A DNA stretch of 48,978 nt from Acetothermia bacterium 64_32 (lineage in GTDB: Bacteria; Bipolaricaulota; Bipolaricaulia; Bipolaricaulales; Bipolaricaulaceae), in contig LGFI01000014.1 in assembly GCA_001508155.1 (NCBI GenBank), positions 1 to 48,978 on the forward strand. Reading direction: 5' to 3'. Position numbers and translations under genes: made by a program. The notes under the pieces were generated by a model. That model made no database searches. It worked only from the letters and a program-made list of their open reading frames with translations, and had not been told where the DNA came from. The stretch's first letter is position 1, and each line of letters begins with the position of its first letter. Shown here piece after piece: positions 7,889 through 15,538 of this stretch.

Positions 7889-8866
7889 ATGCCATTAATC
7901 GAGGTTAAGGACCTGAGGACATACTTTTACACGGAAGACGGGGTGGTTAAGGCAGTAGACGGGGTGACCTTCGGGATCGAGCCGGAGGGCACCCTAGGGG
8001 TGGTGGGGGAGTCCGGCTGCGGCAAGTCCGTCACCGCCCTCTCCATCATGGGACTTGTCCCCATGCCCCCGGGGAAGATCACAAGTGGCCAGATCATCTT
8101 CCGGCGCAACGGCCAGGGAATCGACCTCACCAAGCTCAACCCCAAGGGCAAGGGGTACCGCTCCATCCGGGGCAAGGAGATCGCCATGATCTTCCAGGAG
8201 CCCATGACCTCCCTTAACCCCGTGTTCACCATCGGCTACCAGATCATGGAGGCCATCATGCTCCACCAAAAGGTGTCCAAGAAGGAGGCACGCCAGAAGG
8301 CGATCGAGATGCTCAGGCAAGTGGGGATCCCCTTGCCAGAGCAGCGGGTGGACGAGTACCCTCACCAGCTCTCAGGCGGCATGCGCCAGCGGGCCATGAT
8401 CGCCATGGCACTTTCCTGCAACCCCTCGCTCCTCATCGCCGATGAGCCCACCACCGCCCTGGACGTGACCATCCAAGCCCAGGTGCTCGACCTGATGAGG
8501 GACCTGCAGAAGAAATTCCGTACCGCCATCATGCTCATCACCCACGACCTTGGGGTGGTGGCGGAGATGTGTGAGGAAGTGGTGGTCATGTACCTGGGGA
8601 AGGTTGTGGAGCACGCCCCTGTCCGACCCCTCTATCACGACCCCAAACACCCCTACACCCAGGGGCTTCTTAAGTCCATCCCGTCGCTTGCTACCAAGAA
8701 GGAGAGGCTTGAGCCCATCAAGGGCGTGGTCCCGGACCCGCTCGATGCCCCGCCTGGGTGCCCCTTCCACCCGCGGTGTCCCCACGCCATGGAGATCTGC
8801 ACGCGGGAGATGCCGGCCCTCAAGGAAGTGGGGCAGGATCACCAGGCCGCGTGCTGGCTGTACTAG
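7889..8866 (+). CDS. dppD: Peptide ABC transporter ATP-binding protein, DppD type
   Basis: Cytoplasmic ATPase of the peptide/solute importer. Walker A GESGCGKS lies at about residues 40-47, Q-loop [11 protein letters not shown], signature LSGGMRQRA, Walker B LLIADEP and the switch histidine in ITHDLGVV. The C-terminal oligopeptide-family cysteine segment [14 protein letters not shown] is present and often carries an iron-sulfur site in this family. The length of 325 residues is usual. It starts 11 bases after secG and is divergent from dppABC. Unlike those genes it is GC-rich like the host background, so permeases and ATPases may have separate histories. Confidence 0.94.
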   Translation: MPLIEVKDLRTYFYTEDGVVKAVDGVTFGIEPEGTLGVVGESGCGKSVTALSIMGLVPMPPGKITSGQIIFRRNGQGIDLTKLNPKGKGYRSIRGKEIAMIFQEPMTSLNPVFTIGYQIMEAIMLHQKVSKKEARQKAIEMLRQVGIPLPEQRVDEYPHQLSGGMRQRAMIAMALSCNPSLLIADEPTTALDVTIQAQVLDLMRDLQKKFRTAIMLITHDLGVVAEMCEEVVVMYLGKVVEHAPVRPLYHDPKHPYTQGLLKSIPSLATKKERLEPIKGVVPDPLDAPPGCPFHPRCPHAMEICTREMPALKEVGQDHQAACWLY

Positions 8867-8880
8867 AGGAGGGGATGAAC

Positions 8881-9918
8881 ATGACTGTCGAGGCCACTTT
8901 GGAAACCGGCACCCTGCTCCGCGTCACCGGACTCAAGAAGTACTTCCCCGTCCGCCGGGGGGTGTTCCGCCGCATCGTGGGCTGGGTCAAGGCCGTGGAC
9001 GATGTGGACATGTTCATCCCCGAAGGGGAGACCCTGGGCTTGGTAGGGGAGTCCGGCTGCGGCAAGACCACCACCGGCCGCACCATCCTGCGGCTTATCG
9101 AGCCCACCGCCGGCGAAGTCCTGTTCCGCTCCCAGCGCCTGGGACGGGTGGTGGACGTGACCAAGGTCGGCAAAAAGGAGCTCAAGCTCCTGCGGCGCGA
9201 GATGCAGATCATCTTCCAAGACCCTTACTCCTCCCTCAACCCCCGCATGACCGTAGGCGACATCGTGGGAGAGCCCCTGATCGTCCACCGGGTGGCCAGG
9301 GGCAAGGAGAAGGAGGAAAGGGTGAAGGAGCTCCTTGAGGCCGTGGGCCTCAAGCCCGAGCACATGCGCCGCTACCCCCACGAGTTCTCAGGCGGGCAAA
9401 GGCAGCGCATCGGGGTGGCCCGGGCCCTGGCGCTAGACCCACAGCTCATCGTATGTGACGAGCCGGTCTCGGCCCTAGACGTCTCCATCCAGGCCCAGGT
9501 GCTAAACCTGCTGGAGGACCTGCAGGAGCAGTTCCACCTCACCTACCTTTTCATCGCCCACGACCTTTCGGTGGTGAAGCACATCTCCGACCGGGTGGCG
9601 GTCATGTACCTGGGCAAGATCGTGGAGCTGGCGGAGACGGAAGAGCTGTTCACCCATCCGCTCCACCCCTATACCGAAGCGCTGCTTTCTGCGGTGCCGG
9701 TTCCGGACCCGGATTACGAGGCCGAGCGGATCATCCTCCAGGGGGATGTGCCCAGCCCGGTGAACCCACCTTCGGGGTGCTACTTCCATCCCCGCTGCCC
9801 CTACGCCCAGTCGATCTGCTCCGAACAGCCGCCCCAGTTCCGCGACCTGGGAGGGGAGCATTTCGTCTCCTGCCATCGGGCAAGCGAGCTCTCCTTGCGG
9901 GGCGTAAAGATGCGGTGA
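8881..9918 (+). CDS. dppF: Peptide ABC transporter ATP-binding protein, DppF type
   Basis: Second ATPase of the heterodimer. After [11 protein letters not shown], typical of DppF/OppF, come Walker A GESGCGKT (residues 56-63), [16 protein letters not shown], signature [15 protein letters not shown], Walker [13 protein letters not shown], and the C-terminal [15 protein letters not shown] start at ATG 8881, eight bases after AGGAGG. ATG 8875 is only two bases from that ribosome site. The upstream in-frame extension overlaps dppD and encodes no family sequence. Translation is coupled to rdgB by a GTGA overlap. Confidence 0.93.
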   Translation: MTVEATLETGTLLRVTGLKKYFPVRRGVFRRIVGWVKAVDDVDMFIPEGETLGLVGESGCGKTTTGRTILRLIEPTAGEVLFRSQRLGRVVDVTKVGKKELKLLRREMQIIFQDPYSSLNPRMTVGDIVGEPLIVHRVARGKEKEERVKELLEAVGLKPEHMRRYPHEFSGGQRQRIGVARALALDPQLIVCDEPVSALDVSIQAQVLNLLEDLQEQFHLTYLFIAHDLSVVKHISDRVAVMYLGKIVELAETEELFTHPLHPYTEALLSAVPVPDPDYEAERIILQGDVPSPVNPPSGCYFHPRCPYAQSICSEQPPQFRDLGGEHFVSCHRASELSLRGVKMR

Positions 9919-10541
9919 AGGTCCTGATCGGGACCAGGAACCCTGACAAGCTCGCCGAGATAGTGCGCATCCTGGGGGAGATCCCTGGGATAAGTTGGGT
10001 CACCTTCCGCGAGCTCCCCTTTCCCGAGGTGGAGGAGGACGGGCGGACCCTGGAGGAGAACGCCGAGAAGAAGGCGCGCCATCTTGCCCGGCTCACCGGC
10101 CTTGCCACGCTAGCCGAGGACTCGGGGCTGGAGGTGGCGGCCTTGGGGGGTGCGCCGGGGGTGCGCTCGGCCCGCTTCGCCGGGGAGGGAAGGAACTTTC
10201 AGGCCAACAACGAAAAGCTCCTTGCACTGATGAAAGGGGAATGGGACCGCCGGGCCCGTTTCCGGGCGGTGGCCGCCCTGGCTCTCCCCGACGGGCGCCT
10301 GTGGCTCAGGGAGGGGGCCTTAGAGGGGGCGATCGCTTCGGAGGCCAGGGGAAGGGGGGGCTTCGGCTATGACCCCGTTTTCGTCCCGGAAGGGGAGGCC
10401 CGGACCCTGGCGGAGATGGCCCCGGAGGAAAAGGACCGAATCTCCCACCGCCGGAGGGCACTGGAGCGGCTTCGTCCCGTGCTTTTCGCCCTCGCCCGGG
10501 GTGAACCCCCTCCCCCCGGTGGGGATCCTGGATCAGCTTAG
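9915..10541 (+). CDS. rdgB: Non-canonical purine NTP pyrophosphatase (RdgB/HAM1)
   Basis: Hydrolyses ITP, dITP and XTP to the monophosphates, keeping deaminated purines out of nucleic acids. Landmarks are [10 protein letters not shown] at the N-terminus (usual family form TxNxxK), [32 protein letters not shown] with the metal-binding acidic residues, RSARFAG, and [11 protein letters not shown]. The 208 residues are normal. The GTG at 9915 overlaps the dppF stop by four bases and gives the exact family N-terminus. Its 3' end overlaps dnaJ, convergent, by nine bases with no obvious terminator between them. Confidence 0.92.
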   Translation: MKVLIGTRNPDKLAEIVRILGEIPGISWVTFRELPFPEVEEDGRTLEENAEKKARHLARLTGLATLAEDSGLEVAALGGAPGVRSARFAGEGRNFQANNEKLLALMKGEWDRRARFRAVAALALPDGRLWLREGALEGAIASEARGRGGFGYDPVFVPEGEARTLAEMAPEEKDRISHRRRALERLRPVLFALARGEPPPPGGDPGSA

Positions 10542-11645
10542 GTCTTCTGGGGGTGGGAGGCCACGGGTGAACTCCTGTAGGAGCTCCTTCTGGCGGGGGG
10601 TCAGCTTCTTGGGGACCACCACCTTGAAGCGCACGAGGAGGTCCCCCCGCCTACGGCCCTGGGGGAGGCCCCGGCCGGGGAGCCTTAGGACCTCCTCCGG
10701 GGAGGTTCCAGGGGCGATTGTAAGCTCCTCTTCCCCCTCCAGGGTTGGCACCCGTACTTTCCCCCCAAGGACGAGCTGCCCGTAGTGCACCGGTACCTCC
10801 ACTGACAGGTCGGCCCCGTTTCTTTTGAAGTGGGGATGGGGCTGGATCTCCACGGTGATGTAAAGGTCCCCAGGCGGGCCGCCGGCCACCCCGGCGTTCC
10901 CCTCTCCGGAGAGGCGCAGCCGGGCCCCGTCTTCAATGCCCTTGGGGATGGTGATGGAAAGCTCGCTCTTTTCTTTGACCCTCCCCTCCCCTCGGCACCT
11001 CCGGCATGGGTGTTCCAGCACCTCCCCGGTGCCCCCACACTCGGGGCAGGTGCGCACGTTCACGAAGGAACCGAGCATGGTGAACTGACGGTACTCGATG
11101 CGTCCAGTTCCGCCGCAGGTGGGGCAGGTGCGGGCGCCCGTCCCGGGCTCAAGGCCGCTCCCCCCGCAACGGTCGCAGGCCACAAGGCGGGGGACGGTGG
11201 CCCTGACCCGGGCTCCGAAGGCCGCGTCCTCGAGGGAGATGCGGATGCGGTACTCCAGGTCCTCTCCGCGGCGGGCCCGGGTGGGGCGGGCCTGGGCCCG
11301 GGGCCGCGCCCCCTCCCCGAAGAACAGGTTGAAGATCTCGTCGAACGCCGAGGGCCCGAAGAACTCCTCAAAGGCCTCCCGGGCCCGGCGGAAGTCCATG
11401 GGCCCAAAGTCAAACCCCTGCTCCGGGCCCGCATGGCCGAACCGGTCGTATTGGGCCCGTTTCTCTGGGTCGGAGAGGACCTCGTAGGCCTCGGCGATCT
11501 CCCGGAAGCGCCGCTCCGCCTCCTTCTTGTCCCCCTTGTAGGTGTCGGGATGGTACTTTTTCGCCAGGCGCCGGTAGGCCCGCTTTATCTCCTCCTGGGA
11601 GGCGTCGCGCGGCACCCCCAGGATCTCGTAGTAGTCCTTAGGCAA
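10533..11645 (-). CDS. dnaJ: Chaperone DnaJ (Hsp40)
   Basis: Co-chaperone that stimulates DnaK ATPase and delivers unfolded clients. J domain at residues 3-70 with the HPD motif ([19 protein letters not shown]). A short G/F-like region follows, then four zinc-binding CxxCxGxG repeats ([32 protein letters not shown]) and the C-terminal beta domains. The length is 370 residues. The G/F segment is short and charged ([20 protein letters not shown]). It is the last gene of hrcA-grpE-dnaK-dnaJ, starting three bases after the dnaK stop. Confidence 0.96.
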   Translation of the reverse strand: MPKDYYEILGVPRDASQEEIKRAYRRLAKKYHPDTYKGDKKEAERRFREIAEAYEVLSDPEKRAQYDRFGHAGPEQGFDFGPMDFRRAREAFEEFFGPSAFDEIFNLFFGEGARPRAQARPTRARRGEDLEYRIRISLEDAAFGARVRATVPRLVACDRCGGSGLEPGTGARTCPTCGGTGRIEYRQFTMLGSFVNVRTCPECGGTGEVLEHPCRRCRGEGRVKEKSELSITIPKGIEDGARLRLSGEGNAGVAGGPPGDLYITVEIQPHPHFKRNGADLSVEVPVHYGQLVLGGKVRVPTLEGEEELTIAPGTSPEEVLRLPGRGLPQGRRRGDLLVRFKVVVPKKLTPRQKELLQEFTRGLPPPEDLS

Positions 11646-11648
11646 AGA

Positions 11649-13481
11649 TCACTCCTTCTTGTAGTCGATGTAGTCGCCCCTCTCATCGTCCTTCTTTTTG
11701 GAGGACCCCTCGGCGGAGCCGGCGGCCTGCCGGTAGGCCTCGGCCGCCACCTCCCCGGAGACCCGCTTGAGCTCCTCCATGGCGGCCCGGATGGCGGCCA
11801 CGTCCGCCCTGGCCTCCAGCTTCTCCTTGAGGGAGCGGATGGCGGCCTCGATCTCACCCCGCTTCTGGGAGGGGACCTTGTCCCCGAGCTCCCGCAGGGC
11901 CTTCTCCACCGAGTAGATGAGCATGTCGGCCTGGTTTCTCGTCTCGGCCTCTTCGGCCTTGCGCCGGTCCTCCTCGGCGTGCTCCTCGGCCTCGCGACGC
12001 ATGCGCTCTATCTCCTCCTCCGACAGGCGAGATGTCTCCTTGATGGTGATGGAGGCGGATTTCCCGGTAGCCTTGTCCTTGGCGGTTACCTGGAGGATGC
12101 CGTCGGCATCGATGGCGAAGGTGACGTCGATCTGGGGCACCCCTCGCGGGGCCGGGGGAAGCCCCGAGAGCACAAACCGCCCCAGGGACTTGTTGTCCGC
12201 GGCCATCTTCCGCTCCCCTTGCACCACGTGGATCTCGACCTGGGTCTGGTAGTCCTCGGCGGTGGTGAAGGTCTTGGTGCGCTCCACCGGGATGGTGGTG
12301 TTGCGCTCGATGATGGGGGTGGCGATCCCGCCAAGGGTCTCGATGGAGAGGGTAAGCGGGGTCACGTCAAGGAGCACGATCTCGTCCATCTCCCCGGCCA
12401 GGATGGCCGCCTGGAGGGCCGCCCCCATGGCCACCACCTCATCGGGGTTGATCTCCTTGTTGATCTTAGCCCGCCCAAACCGCCCCGCCACCAGCTCCTG
12501 AACCTTCGGGATGCGGGTGGAACCGCCCACCAGCACCACCTGGTGGATGTCCTCGGGGTTGAGCTTGGCCGCCTCAAGGGCTGAGTCCACGATCCGCATG
12601 GTCCGCGCCAGGAGATCCTCGATCATCCCCTCGAACTTGGCCCGGGTAAGGCTCTTCTCCAGGTGCTTGGGGCCGGAGGCGTCCGCGGTGATGTAGGGCA
12701 GGGAGATCCTGGTCTCCATGCGGGAGGAGAGCTCGATCTTGGCCTGCTCTGCCGCATCGCGGAGCCTTTGCATGGCGGCAGGATCGTTGCGGAGGTCGAT
12801 ACCCGTATCCTTCTTGAACTCCTCGATCAGCCAGTCCATGATGCGGCGGTCGAAGTCGTCCCCCCCGAGCTGGGTGTCCCCGTCGGTGGCCACCACCTCG
12901 AACACGCCCTCGCCGATCTCCAGGATGGACACGTCGAAGGTTCCACCCCCAAGGTCGTAGACCAGGATCTTCTGCTCCCCTCCCCGATCCAGGCCGTAGG
13001 CCAGGGCCGCTGCGGTGGGCTCGTTGATGATCCTCAGGACCTCAAGGCCGGCGATCTTTCCCGCGTCTTTTGTGGCCTGGCGCTGTAGGTTGTTGAAGTA
13101 GGCGGGGACGGTGATCACCGCCTTTTGGATCTTGGTCCCCAGGTACTCTTCGGCGTCGCGTTTGATCTTCTGCAGGATAAAGGCCGAGATCTGCTCCGGG
13201 GAGTATTCCTGTACCTTCCCATCCAGGGGGATCCGCACCCGGTAGTCGGTGCCCATCTTGCGCTTTATGGAGAGCACCGTCCTTTCCGGGTTGAGCACCG
13301 CCTGGCGCTTGGCGAGCTTTCCCACCAGCCGCTCCCCCGACTCGGTGAAACCCACCGCCGACGGGGTGATCCTGTCCCCCTCGGCATTGGGGATCACCTC
13401 GGGGCGTCCCCCCCGCACGATGGCGGCACAGGAGTTGGTGGTACCAAGGTCAATCCCGATTACCTTTTCCTTCTCCGCCAT
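11649..13481 (-). CDS. dnaK: Chaperone DnaK (Hsp70)
   Basis: ATP-dependent Hsp70. The nucleotide-binding domain starts with [14 protein letters not shown] and includes [15 protein letters not shown], the [13 protein letters not shown] phosphate segment and [14 protein letters not shown]. The substrate-binding domain ([13 protein letters not shown] through [12 protein letters not shown]-like sequence) and helical lid follow, ending in a charged tail. At 610 residues it is full length. ATG 13481 is preceded by AAAGGAGGTGAG, a strong ribosome site lying inside the end of grpE. The two genes overlap by 32 bases. The upstream in-frame ATG at 13505 precedes this site and adds no conserved sequence. 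Controlled with the operon by CIRCE/HrcA. Confidence 0.97.
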   Translation of the reverse strand: MAEKEKVIGIDLGTTNSCAAIVRGGRPEVIPNAEGDRITPSAVGFTESGERLVGKLAKRQAVLNPERTVLSIKRKMGTDYRVRIPLDGKVQEYSPEQISAFILQKIKRDAEEYLGTKIQKAVITVPAYFNNLQRQATKDAGKIAGLEVLRIINEPTAAALAYGLDRGGEQKILVYDLGGGTFDVSILEIGEGVFEVVATDGDTQLGGDDFDRRIMDWLIEEFKKDTGIDLRNDPAAMQRLRDAAEQAKIELSSRMETRISLPYITADASGPKHLEKSLTRAKFEGMIEDLLARTMRIVDSALEAAKLNPEDIHQVVLVGGSTRIPKVQELVAGRFGRAKINKEINPDEVVAMGAALQAAILAGEMDEIVLLDVTPLTLSIETLGGIATPIIERNTTIPVERTKTFTTAEDYQTQVEIHVVQGERKMAADNKSLGRFVLSGLPPAPRGVPQIDVTFAIDADGILQVTAKDKATGKSASITIKETSRLSEEEIERMRREAEEHAEEDRRKAEEAETRNQADMLIYSVEKALRELGDKVPSQKRGEIEAAIRSLKEKLEARADVAAIRAAMEELKRVSGEVAAEAYRQAAGSAEGSSKKKDDERGDYIDYKKE

Positions 13482-13974
13482 CTGGCTCACCTCCTTTGGG
13501 GCCAAGGCTCACCTTCACCTTGGCCGGCCTGAGCACCGCCCCATCCCGCAGCCAGCCGCGTTCGAATTCCTCCACGATCACGTTTCGCTCGACATCGGCC
13601 TCCACGGTCACCAAAACCTCGTGGTAGGCCGGGTCGAAGCGCTTTCCCACCGAGTCAAAGGGCTCACACCCCTTTCTCTTCAGGATCTCCGAGAATTGAG
13701 CAAAGATCCTCTCCACGCCTTCGATGAAGCTCTCGCTGTCCTCGTTCCTCTTGAAGGCGCGGAAGGCCCGTTCCAGGGCGTCGTAGACGGGCAGGAAATC
13801 CAGGATCTCCTGGTCCTGGACCCGGCGGGCCAGCAGCGCCGATTCCCGCGCCACCTGCTTGCGGTAATTGTCGAAGTCCGCCTGCAGGCGAACCAGGCGC
13901 TCCTTGAGCCTTTGTATTTCCTCCTCTTGGAGCCCCTGGGGTTGTTCCTGTGGTTCCTTCAGCTCCTCGCTCAT
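13450..13974 (-). CDS. grpE: Nucleotide exchange factor GrpE
   Basis: Releases ADP from DnaK. An N-terminal acidic/glutamine-rich segment and long coiled coil (residues 16-60, [21 protein letters not shown]) lead to the family core. The core includes [12 protein letters not shown] and the C-terminal beta domain with [20 protein letters not shown] and [10 protein letters not shown]. Length 174 residues. The ATG overlaps the hrcA stop as ATGA, and upstream in-frame codons lie inside hrcA. It overlaps dnaK, so three of the four heat-shock genes are translationally coupled. Confidence 0.94.
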   Translation of the reverse strand: MSEELKEPQEQPQGLQEEEIQRLKERLVRLQADFDNYRKQVARESALLARRVQDQEILDFLPVYDALERAFRAFKRNEDSESFIEGVERIFAQFSEILKRKGCEPFDSVGKRFDPAYHEVLVTVEADVERNVIVEEFERGWLRDGAVLRPAKVKVSLGPKGGEPDGGEGKGNRD

Positions 13975-15011
13975 GCGTTCACCTCCTGGATGTGGCCGGC
14001 GGTGGCCAAGATGGCCTTGAGCCGGCTGGAGACGTAACAGGTAGCGGAGAACGCCCGGGCATAATCCAGCCACAGGGGGCCGATGACCCCCAAAAGCCCG
14101 CTTTCCCCGAAGTAGGCAGCGCTTATCAGGCTGAAGTCGGAGAGCTCCGGCACCCCTTGGGGGCCCACCGCCACCGCCAGGTCCTGCCCGGCCCTCCTGA
14201 GCCGGCCCAGGACTTCGGCGAAGCTGCGCTCGTCTTCAAGGAGCCTGAGGAGCCCACCCACCCTTTCCATGACCCAATCGGCTGGCTGATTCCCCAGGTC
14301 CCGCAAAAGCTGGGCGATCCCCTCCACGTAGAGGCGCCTTCTGAGCCCCTCCTCGGCCAGGCCCCGTAATAGCTCCAGGGCGGCAAGCACGGTGCGGTCG
14401 TGCCACCCCTCCACGTTCAGGCCCCCGAGCTCCACCAGCTGGCGCAGGGTGAGCCCCCGCACCCTCTGGGAGAGCACCTCCTCCACCTGCCCCACCACCT
14501 GGGGGGACAGGTCCTCCCTGAGCTTGAGCACGCGGGACTCCACCACCCCCAGCTCGGACAGGACCACCACCAGGATCGCCCCCGGGCCGATGCGGCGCAT
14601 GACCAGGCCCGCAAGGCGGAGGGCTTCCACCTCCGGGGCGAGGACGAACGAAAGGTTCCCGGTCATGGTGGAAAGCAGGAGAGCGGTGCGCCTGAGGAGC
14701 TCCGGCAGCTCCTGGGGGATGGGCTCGGGGGGCTCGGCGGGGAGCCTCTCGGGGCGCTCCCTGAGCTCGGCCAGCTCCAAGAGCCACTCGGCGAAGAACC
14801 GGAACGCCTTTTTGGTGGGAATGCGCCCCGAGGACGGGTAGGGCTTGTAGACGTAGCCATCCCGCTCCAGGGCAAGAAGCTCGTTCCTCACGGTGGCGGA
14901 ACTGAACCGGTGCCCGTACTCCTCCACCAGCGCCTTGGAGGAAACAGGCTGGCGGGTCCGGATGTACCGGTCCACCACCTCCTTCAGGAGAAGCTCCCTA
15001 CGCCCCTTCAT
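13971..15011 (-). CDS. hrcA: Heat-inducible transcription repressor HrcA
   Basis: Represses class I heat-shock operons by binding CIRCE; its activity is tied to GroE/DnaK availability. An N-terminal winged helix (residues 1-85) with LLLKEVVDRYIRTRQPVSSKALVEEYG and SSATVRNELLALERDGYVYKPYPSSGRIPT is diagnostic. The C-terminal effector domain ends in GVIGPLWLDYARAFSATCYVSSRL. The 346 residues are typical. The ATG sits directly against a CIRCE element, so autoregulation is likely. First gene of the operon. No groESL is visible in the window. Confidence 0.96.
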   Translation of the reverse strand: MKGRRELLLKEVVDRYIRTRQPVSSKALVEEYGHRFSSATVRNELLALERDGYVYKPYPSSGRIPTKKAFRFFAEWLLELAELRERPERLPAEPPEPIPQELPELLRRTALLLSTMTGNLSFVLAPEVEALRLAGLVMRRIGPGAILVVVLSELGVVESRVLKLREDLSPQVVGQVEEVLSQRVRGLTLRQLVELGGLNVEGWHDRTVLAALELLRGLAEEGLRRRLYVEGIAQLLRDLGNQPADWVMERVGGLLRLLEDERSFAEVLGRLRRAGQDLAVAVGPQGVPELSDFSLISAAYFGESGLLGVIGPLWLDYARAFSATCYVSSRLKAILATAGHIQEVNA

Positions 15012-15038
15012 TTAGCACTCACCACCCTTGGTTGCTAA
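15012..15038 (-). promoter_or_regulatory. CIRCE operator (HrcA-binding site)
   Basis: TTAGCACTC (15012-15020), a 9-base spacer, then GGTTGCTAA (15030-15038). The canonical CIRCE is TTAGCACTC-N9-GAGTGCTAA. One half is perfect, the other differs at two positions and spacing is exact. It abuts the hrcA start codon and the -10 box of its promoter, so HrcA binding would block transcription start. Confidence 0.93.
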
Positions 15039-15067
15039 ATGATAGGAGACCGGGGACCGGCAGTCAA
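15039..15067 (-). promoter_or_regulatory. Sigma-70-type promoter of hrcA-grpE-dnaK-dnaJ
   Basis: Minus strand TTGACT (15067-15062), a 17-base spacer and TATCAT (15044-15039), immediately followed by CIRCE. The transcription start should fall inside the operator. Confidence 0.82.
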
Positions 15068-15157
15068 CCCCGCTCTGCCTTGTCGGATTCCCGCTCCGTT
15101 GCCATTTTGGCCGGAAGATGGGGCCTTATGCTAACATAGGCCGAGGAGGTGATGGGA

Positions 15158-15529
15158 GTGCAGGAGTTCAACTTCATCCTGGGGGACCGGCCCGGGGCGT
15201 TGCTTGGGGTGATGGCGGCCCTGGCCGAGGAGAAGGTCAACGTGGAGGCCGTCGCCGCCCTCACCGTCCTGGACGAGGCGGTGGTGTCCATGGTAACGGA
15301 CAACCCGGGCAAGACCCGTAAGGTCCTCAAGGGCCTGGGGGTGGACTACGAGGAGCGGGAGGCCCTAGCCATGAGCCTGCCCCACCAGCCAGGGCAGCTC
15401 GCTACGGTGCTGGACCGGCTGGCCCGGGATGGGATCAACGTGCGTTCCTGCTACTTTTCGGTGGAAAAGAACCAGCTGGTGTTTACGGTGGACGACCTGG
15501 AGCGGGCCAAGGCCATCTTCCGCCTGTAA
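15158..15529 (+). CDS. Tandem ACT-domain protein
   Basis: A small protein of 123 residues built of two ACT ligand-binding modules. The first has EFNFILGDRPGALLGVMAALAEEKVN (residues 2-27). The second has PGQLATVLDRLARDGINVRSCYF around residues 70-92. Such stand-alone tandem ACT proteins usually bind amino acids and act as sensors. GTG 15158 is chosen because GAGGAGG at 15143-15149 lies eight bases upstream; ATG 15152 is too close. A TGCTAACAT extended -10-like sequence lies at 15129-15137 with a poor -35. It converges with secA with nine bases between the stops. No adjacent enzyme reveals its ligand. Confidence 0.82.
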   Translation: MQEFNFILGDRPGALLGVMAALAEEKVNVEAVAALTVLDEAVVSMVTDNPGKTRKVLKGLGVDYEEREALAMSLPHQPGQLATVLDRLARDGINVRSCYFSVEKNQLVFTVDDLERAKAIFRL

Positions 15530-15538
15530 GCCGGACAG

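Noticed and set aside
10830-12584. Long plus-strand open frame opposite dnaJ and dnaK
   Set aside because: No recognisable domain; low-complexity Gly/Leu/Pro composition produced by reading chaperone genes backwards.
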